From positions 1 through 10,210 of the forward strand of contig JAFMJM010000075.1 in the NCBI GenBank assembly GCA_017853455.1: a stretch of 10,210 nucleotides of DNA. Reading direction: 5' to 3'. The translations under genes were made by a program, and so were the position numbers. The notes below the pieces were generated by a model. The model searched no databases, had not been told where the DNA came from, and saw only the letters and a program-made list of their open reading frames with translations. Below are positions 6,181 to 10,210 of this stretch, piece after piece. The first letter of the stretch is position 1; every line of letters begins with the position of its first letter. The DNA comes from Acidimicrobiia bacterium. Its GTDB lineage: Bacteria > Actinomycetota > Acidimicrobiia > IMCC26256 > PALSA-555.

Positions 6181-7281
6181 TCAGGCGAAACCGATCGACC
6201 GCAGCGCGGCCACCGCCTCGAGGTCGGCGATCGCCGCCTCGGCGCGGGCGAGGAACGCCTCGGAGAAGATCCGGCGGGCGTCGCTGATCCCCTCGGGGAA
6301 CGTCACGATCTGACAGCAGGCCACGACGGTGTAGGCCGACTGGAGCCGGTGGGCCGTCCAGGCGTCGTCGAACGAACCGGCGTCGTCGCCGGCCGCCGCC
6401 CGGGCCGCCAGGTAGTGCCGGAGCAGGTCGGCCTCGTGGAGCCGCCGGACCCCGGGGTCCATCGCCATGGTGAGGAGGTAGGAGACGTCGCGCATCGCCG
6501 GGGCCTGCTGCACGATGCCCCAGTCGAGGAAGCCGATCCGGTCACCGTCGGTGAAGCAATTGCCGAGGTGGGCGTCGCCGTGGACGACGGTGACGGGCCC
6601 ACCGTGCCAGACCTGCTGCAGGGCGAGGGGATCGGCGACGTACCACCCGGCGATGGTCGCGAAGTCGTCGGAGATCCGGCCACGGTGACGATCGAGAGCC
6701 TCCTGGAGCCGCACCGCGCCGTAGGTGCCCGGGTCGCGGTTGGGTCGGATCCAGTCGGCGACGGACGCCCGGGCGGCAGCGGGCGCGAAGCGGGCGTGGA
6801 GCTCGGCGAGCCCCTCCAGCGCTCCGGCGACGGCGTCGGGGCCGAACCCGACCGTGCCGTCGGGGACCCGACACCCCGACGCCACGAGGTCCTCCATCAG
6901 GACGACGAACGCTCCGTCGGACGGGTCGTCGGCGGCCCCGTAGACCTCGGGCACCCGGAGGTGCAGGGTCGGAGCGAGGTCGCGGTAGAAGCGCACCTCG
7001 CGGGCACCCATCCCGGTGGCGGCGATCTGGGCCGCCCGGACCGGGTCGCTCGGCGCCAGCTTTGCGAACGCCGTGCCCGGGATCCGGCCCGGCGGCTCCG
7101 CACTCCAGGAGATGCGCACGTGCCGGTTCGTGACCTCCGAGACCTCGGTCACCCCCACCGACGTGATCCGGACCCCGGGGTGCCGGTCGGCGACGAGCGC
7201 CGTGCAGGCCTCGGGGGTCAGCTCGGCGGGGGAGCGGGGGACTCCGGGGCCGGGGGGACGGTCGGATGCGATGGCGCTCAC
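6181..7281 (-). CDS. APH/CHK-fold phosphotransferase (aminoglycoside-phosphotransferase family kinase)
   Basis: A 366-residue protein of the APH superfamily (PF01636-like, close to the ecdysteroid/CHK kinase branch). The N-lobe has Lys74 in GTAFAKL and Glu95 in AREVRFY; the C-lobe has the Brenner motif HGDAHLGN with catalytic Asp236 and Asn241, then FLDWG with Mg-binding Asp253. All kinase residues are present, so it should be active, phosphorylating a hydroxyl of a small molecule. Such genes are common near acyl-CoA metabolism genes in actinobacteria; there is no reason to call it antibiotic resistance. The start GTG at 7281 is chosen over an upstream extension rich in Pro and lacking homology, because a GGGAGGA Shine-Dalgarno lies correctly spaced before it. 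It is divergent from an acyl-CoA synthetase across 79 bases, perhaps coregulated. Confidence 0.88.
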   Translation of the reverse strand: MSAIASDRPPGPGVPRSPAELTPEACTALVADRHPGVRITSVGVTEVSEVTNRHVRISWSAEPPGRIPGTAFAKLAPSDPVRAAQIAATGMGAREVRFYRDLAPTLHLRVPEVYGAADDPSDGAFVVLMEDLVASGCRVPDGTVGFGPDAVAGALEGLAELHARFAPAAARASVADWIRPNRDPGTYGAVRLQEALDRHRGRISDDFATIAGWYVADPLALQQVWHGGPVTVVHGDAHLGNCFTDGDRIGFLDWGIVQQAPAMRDVSYLLTMAMDPGVRRLHEADLLRHYLAARAAAGDDAGSFDDAWTAHRLQSAYTVVACCQIVTFPEGISDARRIFSEAFLARAEAAIADLEAVAALRSIGFA

Positions 7282-7288
7282 CGGCGCA

Positions 7289-7295
7289 TCCTCCC
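7289..7295 (-). promoter_or_regulatory. Shine-Dalgarno (GGGAGGA) fixing the kinase start
   Basis: On the minus strand GGGAGGA precedes the GTG at 7281 with a gap of about seven bases. An ATG at 7289-7287 is out of frame, so the GTG is the likely start. Confidence 0.55.
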
Positions 7296-7349
7296 ACGCC
7301 GGCGCCCGGGACGGCTGACCGGACGGACCCGGCGGGCGCGTCGCCGGGT

Positions 7350-7355
7350 TAGGGT
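7350..7355 (+). promoter_or_regulatory. -10 element (TAGGGT) for a leaderless acyl-CoA synthetase transcript
   Basis: TAGGGT is followed by five bases (CTCGC) and then the ATG at 7361, with no Shine-Dalgarno between. This spacing places the transcription start at the start codon, i.e. a leaderless mRNA. Confidence 0.6.
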
Positions 7356-7360
7356 CTCGC

Positions 7361-8917
7361 ATGCCCGCAATCGTCCACCGCAGCGCCTTCCCCAGCGTCG
7401 AGATCCCGGCCATCCCGATCACGACGTACGTGTTCGAGTTCGCCGACCGGCATCCGGACCGAACCGCCTTCGTCGACGGGGCGACCGGTCGCCGCACGAC
7501 CTACGGCGAGTTGCAGGACCAGGTCGCCTGCACGGCCGGCGGCCTCCGCGGGCTCGGCGTCGGTCCCGGTGACGTCGTCGCCCTCATGGCGCCCAACTGC
7601 ACCGAGTACGCGCTCGTGTTCCACGGCACCGTGTCGCTCGGGGCCGCGATCACGACGGTCAACCCCACCTACGGCGCCGAGGAGATCCAGTTCCAGCTGC
7701 GCGACGCCGGCGCCTCGGTCCTGGTGGTGGCGGGCGCCTTCGTCGACACCGCCCGGTCGGCGGTGGCCGACACCGGGGTGCACACGATCGTCACCCTCGG
7801 CCCCGAGCCCGCCGAGGGCGTCACCGACTTCGCCACGCTCCTCGCCGCCGAGCCGGTCGCGCCCGTGTCGGTCACCCCCGACACGCTCGCCGCACTGCCG
7901 TACTCGAGCGGCACCACGGGCCTGCCCAAGGGGGTGATGCTCACCCACCGCAACCTCGTCGCCAACGTCGCCCAGATCGGCCCGCTGATCGAGGTGGGCG
8001 AGCACGAGGTCCTGATGGCGGTCCTGCCGTTCTTCCACATCTACGGCATGCAGGTCATCATGAACGACGGGCTCCGGCGGGGCGCCACCCTGGTCACGAT
8101 GCCGCGGTTCGACCTCGTGCAGTTCTGCACGCTCGTGCAGACCGAGCGGGCGACGCGGCTCTACGTCGTGCCGCCGATCGTGCTGGCACTGGCCAAGCAG
8201 CCCGTCGTCGCCGACTTCGACCTGTCGTCGGTCCGCAGCCTGTTCTCGGGCGCGGCTCCGCTCGGTGCCGATCTGGCGGAGGAGGCAGCCACGCGGGTCG
8301 GGGCGCCGGTCGTGCAGGGCTACGGCATGACGGAGTTGAGCCCGGTCAGCCACGCCACGGCGCTCGACGACGTCGTTCCCGGCTCGATCGGCGTGCTGGT
8401 GCCCGACGCCGAAGGTCGGATCGTCGATCCCGACACCGGTGCCGACCAGCCGGTCGGCGGCACCGGCGAGATCTGGGTGCGGGGCCCGATGGTGATGGCG
8501 GGCTACCTCAACCGGCCCGACGCCACCGCCGAGACCATCGACGCCGACGGCTGGCTCCACACCGGCGACATCGGCCACGTCGACGAACGGGGTCACTGGT
8601 TCATCTCCGACCGGCTCAAGGAGCTCATCAAGGTCAAGGGGTTCCAGGTCCCGCCGGCCGAACTCGAGGCGCTGCTCGTGACCCACCCGGCCGTGCTCGA
8701 CGTCGCCGTGATCGGGGTTCCCGACGACGAGGCGGGGGAGTTGCCGAAGGCGTTCGTCGCCCTGAAGCCGGGGGTGACGGCGACCGCCGAGGAACTCCAG
8801 GCGTTCGTGGCCAAGCACGTCGCCACCTACAAGCAGGTCAAGATCGTCGAGTTCGTCGACGAGATCCCGAAGTCGGCCAGCGGCAAGATCCTCCGACGGC
8901 TCCTGCGCGACCGCTGA
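7361..8917 (+). CDS. Acyl-CoA synthetase, 4-coumarate-CoA-ligase-like (ANL superfamily)
   Basis: A 518-residue adenylate-forming enzyme that activates a carboxylic acid with ATP to an acyl-AMP and then transfers it to CoA. Full length and intact: P-loop YSSGTTGLPKGVMLTH (from 181), substrate-side VLPFFHIYGM, aromatic motif GYGMTELSP (320-328), TGD (401-403), the hinge/ATP motif SDRLKELIKVKGFQV with Arg418, and C-terminal SGKILRRLL with catalytic Lys509. The overall pattern (FFHIYGM, GYGMTE, KVKGFQVPPAELE) is closest to 4-coumarate-CoA ligase and related aryl/fatty-acyl ligases; the acid used cannot be told from sequence. Translation probably starts from a leaderless mRNA at ATG 7361. It is divergent from the kinase and convergent with the hydroxyacid oxidase, only 15 bases away. 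Confidence 0.95.
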   Translation: MPAIVHRSAFPSVEIPAIPITTYVFEFADRHPDRTAFVDGATGRRTTYGELQDQVACTAGGLRGLGVGPGDVVALMAPNCTEYALVFHGTVSLGAAITTVNPTYGAEEIQFQLRDAGASVLVVAGAFVDTARSAVADTGVHTIVTLGPEPAEGVTDFATLLAAEPVAPVSVTPDTLAALPYSSGTTGLPKGVMLTHRNLVANVAQIGPLIEVGEHEVLMAVLPFFHIYGMQVIMNDGLRRGATLVTMPRFDLVQFCTLVQTERATRLYVVPPIVLALAKQPVVADFDLSSVRSLFSGAAPLGADLAEEAATRVGAPVVQGYGMTELSPVSHATALDDVVPGSIGVLVPDAEGRIVDPDTGADQPVGGTGEIWVRGPMVMAGYLNRPDATAETIDADGWLHTGDIGHVDERGHWFISDRLKELIKVKGFQVPPAELEALLVTHPAVLDVAVIGVPDDEAGELPKAFVALKPGVTATAEELQAFVAKHVATYKQVKIVEFVDEIPKSASGKILRRLLRDR

Positions 8918-8932
8918 CCGGCGGGCGGTCCG

Positions 8933-10159
8933 TCAGGGGGGCGAGACCAGGTCCGGGGTGATCGACGCCACGTCGGCCACCCCGAGCAGTGCCATCGTGC
9001 GGCGGACCTCGGCGCCGAGGAGCTCGAGCACGTGGTCGACGCCCCGCTCGCCGGCCGCCCCCAGCCCGTAGAGGTAGGCCCGGCCGATGGCCGCCGCGTC
9101 CGCTCCGCGGGCCACGGCCTTGACGACGTCGGAACCGCGCCGGACGCCGCCGTCGCAGATCAGCTGCACCCGCCCGCCCACGGCGTCACGGACCGGCGCC
9201 ACGAGGTCGATCGGCGTGGGCGCACCGTCGAGTTGGCGGCCGCCGTGGTTGGAGAGCATCACGGCGTCGGCTCCGGCGTCGGCGGCGAGGACGGCGTCGG
9301 CGACGGACTGGATCCCCTTGACCACCAGGGACCCGTCCCACTCGGACCGGAGCCAGGCCAGGTCGGACCAGTCGACCGCCGGGTCGAACTGGGCGTTGAC
9401 GTAGTCGTGGAGGGTCACCGGGCGGGCGCCGTCGCCGACGTCACGGCCCACGACGTTGGCGAACCGGATCGGCTCGGCGCGCACGAAGTCCCACGTCCAG
9501 GCCGGGTGGAGTGCCCCGTCGAGGAGCGTGCCCGGGCCCACGACCGGCGGCAGGGTGAAGCCCCGGCGGACGTCTCGTTCACGCTTGCCGAACACCGCAC
9601 AGTCGACCGTCAGCACGATCGCCTCGTAACCGGCGTCGCGGGCTCGGCCCACCAGATCACGGACGAGCCCGCGGTCGCGCCACACGTAGAGCTGGAACCA
9701 CTTGGGTCCGGCGCTGACCGCCGCCACCTCCTCGATCGACCGGGTCCCGAGGGTCGACAGGGCGTACGGGAGGCCCGCCCGTGCCGCGGCGCGCGCCACG
9801 GCCAACTCGCCCGCCGGGTCGAGGATCCGGGTGAACCCGGTCGGGGACAGCACGAGGGGGAGCGGCAGGGGGCGTCCGAGGAGCGTCGTCGACGGGTCGA
9901 CGGTCGCCACGTCCCGGAGCACCCGCGGCCGGAACGTGATGCGCCCGAAGGCGTCGGCGTTGTCGCGGAGGGTGCGTTCGTCCTCGGCCCCGCCGTCGAC
10001 GTAGTCGAACACTCCGCGCGGGACCCGCCGGCGGGCCTGACGCCGCAGATCGGCCACGCCGGCGGCGCGGCGCAGGCGGCGCTCCGTCCGGTCGCCCACG
10101 GGGGGAGCGAACCGCACCACGGCCCGGAGGGTCTCGATCGGGGTCGGACGGTCGGCCAC
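8933..10159 (-). CDS. FMN-dependent alpha-hydroxyacid oxidase/dehydrogenase (LldD/MftD-like)
   Basis: A 408-residue TIM-barrel flavoprotein that oxidises an L-2-hydroxyacid to the 2-oxoacid. All glycolate-oxidase active-site residues have counterparts: Tyr53 in FDYVDGGAEDE, the Tyr of WFQLYVWRDR, Asp and Arg of LTVDCAVFGKRERD, Lys281 in VVKGIQ, and His305/Arg308 in SNHGGRQLD, followed by the phosphate-binding DGGVRRGSDVVKAVARGA and IGRAYLYGL. An N-terminal extension of about 29 residues compared with glycolate oxidase, and the general look, recall actinobacterial lactate dehydrogenases and MftD of mycofactocin clusters, but no other mycofactocin gene is visible. There is no signal peptide or membrane segment. 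The start is GTG at 10159, six bases after a TACGCT -10, so probably leaderless. The exact substrate is unknown. Confidence 0.92.
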   Translation of the reverse strand: MADRPTPIETLRAVVRFAPPVGDRTERRLRRAAGVADLRRQARRRVPRGVFDYVDGGAEDERTLRDNADAFGRITFRPRVLRDVATVDPSTTLLGRPLPLPLVLSPTGFTRILDPAGELAVARAAARAGLPYALSTLGTRSIEEVAAVSAGPKWFQLYVWRDRGLVRDLVGRARDAGYEAIVLTVDCAVFGKRERDVRRGFTLPPVVGPGTLLDGALHPAWTWDFVRAEPIRFANVVGRDVGDGARPVTLHDYVNAQFDPAVDWSDLAWLRSEWDGSLVVKGIQSVADAVLAADAGADAVMLSNHGGRQLDGAPTPIDLVAPVRDAVGGRVQLICDGGVRRGSDVVKAVARGADAAAIGRAYLYGLGAAGERGVDHVLELLGAEVRRTMALLGVADVASITPDLVSPP

Positions 10160-10165
10160 CCGGGG

Positions 10166-10171
10166 AGCGTA
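10166..10171 (-). promoter_or_regulatory. -10 element (TACGCT) for leaderless hydroxyacid oxidase transcript
   Basis: On the minus strand TACGCT is followed by six bases (CCCCGG) and the GTG at 10159. Hexamer and spacing are identical to those before 3485 and 10205. Confidence 0.6.
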
Positions 10172-10192
10172 CGCCGGGTCCGGCGGGCGATC

Positions 10193-10198
10193 TACGCT
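10193..10198 (+). promoter_or_regulatory. -10 element (TACGCT) for the gene starting at 10205
   Basis: TACGCT followed by six bases (CCGGCG) and ATG at 10205, matching the leaderless layout seen on the other strand 22 bases away. The -35 region of this promoter would overlap the opposing -10, so the two promoters are probably mutually exclusive or jointly controlled. Confidence 0.5.
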
Positions 10199-10204
10199 CC
10201 GGCG

Positions 10205-10210
10205 ATGGAC
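10205..10210 (+). CDS. Start of an unidentified divergent gene (first two codons only)
   Basis: ATG GAC runs off the right edge. The only evidence for a gene is the TACGCT element exactly six bases upstream, the same spacing as two other starts here, and the divergent arrangement with the hydroxyacid oxidase. Nothing can be said about the product. Confidence 0.4.

Noticed and set aside
6161..6196. Possible terminator between sulfatase and kinase (GATCGG ... CCGATC)
   Set aside because: Only a 6-bp stem with a 24-base loop; too weak to call.
6181..7281. Aminoglycoside resistance gene
   Set aside because: The fold is shared, but the sequence and the neighbourhood fit the CHK/ecdysteroid-kinase-like branch common in actinobacterial catabolic regions; there is no evidence of drug specificity.
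7349..8818. Long open reading frame antisense to the acyl-CoA synthetase (489 codons), and similar antisense frames at 4594-6036, 3482-4615 and 1738-2619
   Set aside because: These are typical products of high third-position GC: the translations are low-complexity runs of Arg, Gly, Asp, Val and His with no recognisable motif, and each lies opposite a clearly conserved gene.
8916..8930. Short hairpin GACCG-GCGGG-CGGTC between the acyl-CoA synthetase and hydroxyacid oxidase
   Set aside because: A 5-bp stem is expected by chance in sequence this GC-rich; it might contribute to convergent termination but cannot be supported.

Overview
This is a very GC-rich window, densely packed with genes. G/C is strongly preferred at third codon positions, five of the eight visible starts are GTG, and several genes appear to be leaderless. 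The gene set (P450, F420/flavin luciferase-like oxidoreductases, crotonase, acyl-CoA ligase, FMN hydroxyacid oxidase, CHK/APH-like kinase) suggests a free-living actinobacterium, perhaps of the Acidimicrobiia. That placement is inference: no marker gene is present. No RNA genes, mobile elements, CRISPR arrays or gene-free stretches over 300 bases were seen.

Layout from left to right. (1) The 3' part of a cytochrome P450 (+), cut by the window edge. (2) A Prx5-type peroxiredoxin (+) with its own -10 and Shine-Dalgarno, followed by a strong hairpin shared with the convergent neighbour. (3) A two-gene minus-strand operon: an F420-type luciferase-like oxidoreductase followed, with a 4-bp GTGA overlap, by a crotonase-superfamily protein that lacks both usual catalytic glutamates. 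(4) A divergent intergenic region with a -10 for each strand and a perfect 9-bp inverted repeat around one of them. (5) A two-gene plus-strand operon: a second luciferase-like flavin monooxygenase followed, again with a GTGA overlap, by a formylglycine-type sulfatase / phosphonate monoester hydrolase. (6) A minus-strand aminoglycoside-phosphotransferase-fold kinase, divergent from (7) a plus-strand 4-coumarate-CoA-ligase-like acyl-CoA synthetase. (8) A minus-strand FMN-dependent alpha-hydroxyacid oxidase/dehydrogenase, divergent from (9) a gene of which only the first two codons lie inside the right edge.

Together the genes suggest catabolism of organic acids, lipids or xenobiotics: oxygenation (P450, flavin monooxygenases), ester cleavage (sulfatase), CoA activation and crotonase chemistry, with peroxide defence alongside. 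Only the two GTGA-coupled pairs are firmly linked. Joining the rest into one pathway is inference. The points most worth checking are the monooxygenase-sulfatase pair, the crotonase with altered active-site positions, the P450 with tyrosine in the heme loop, the inverted repeat at the divergent promoter, and the recurring TACGCT-6 nt-start promoter architecture.
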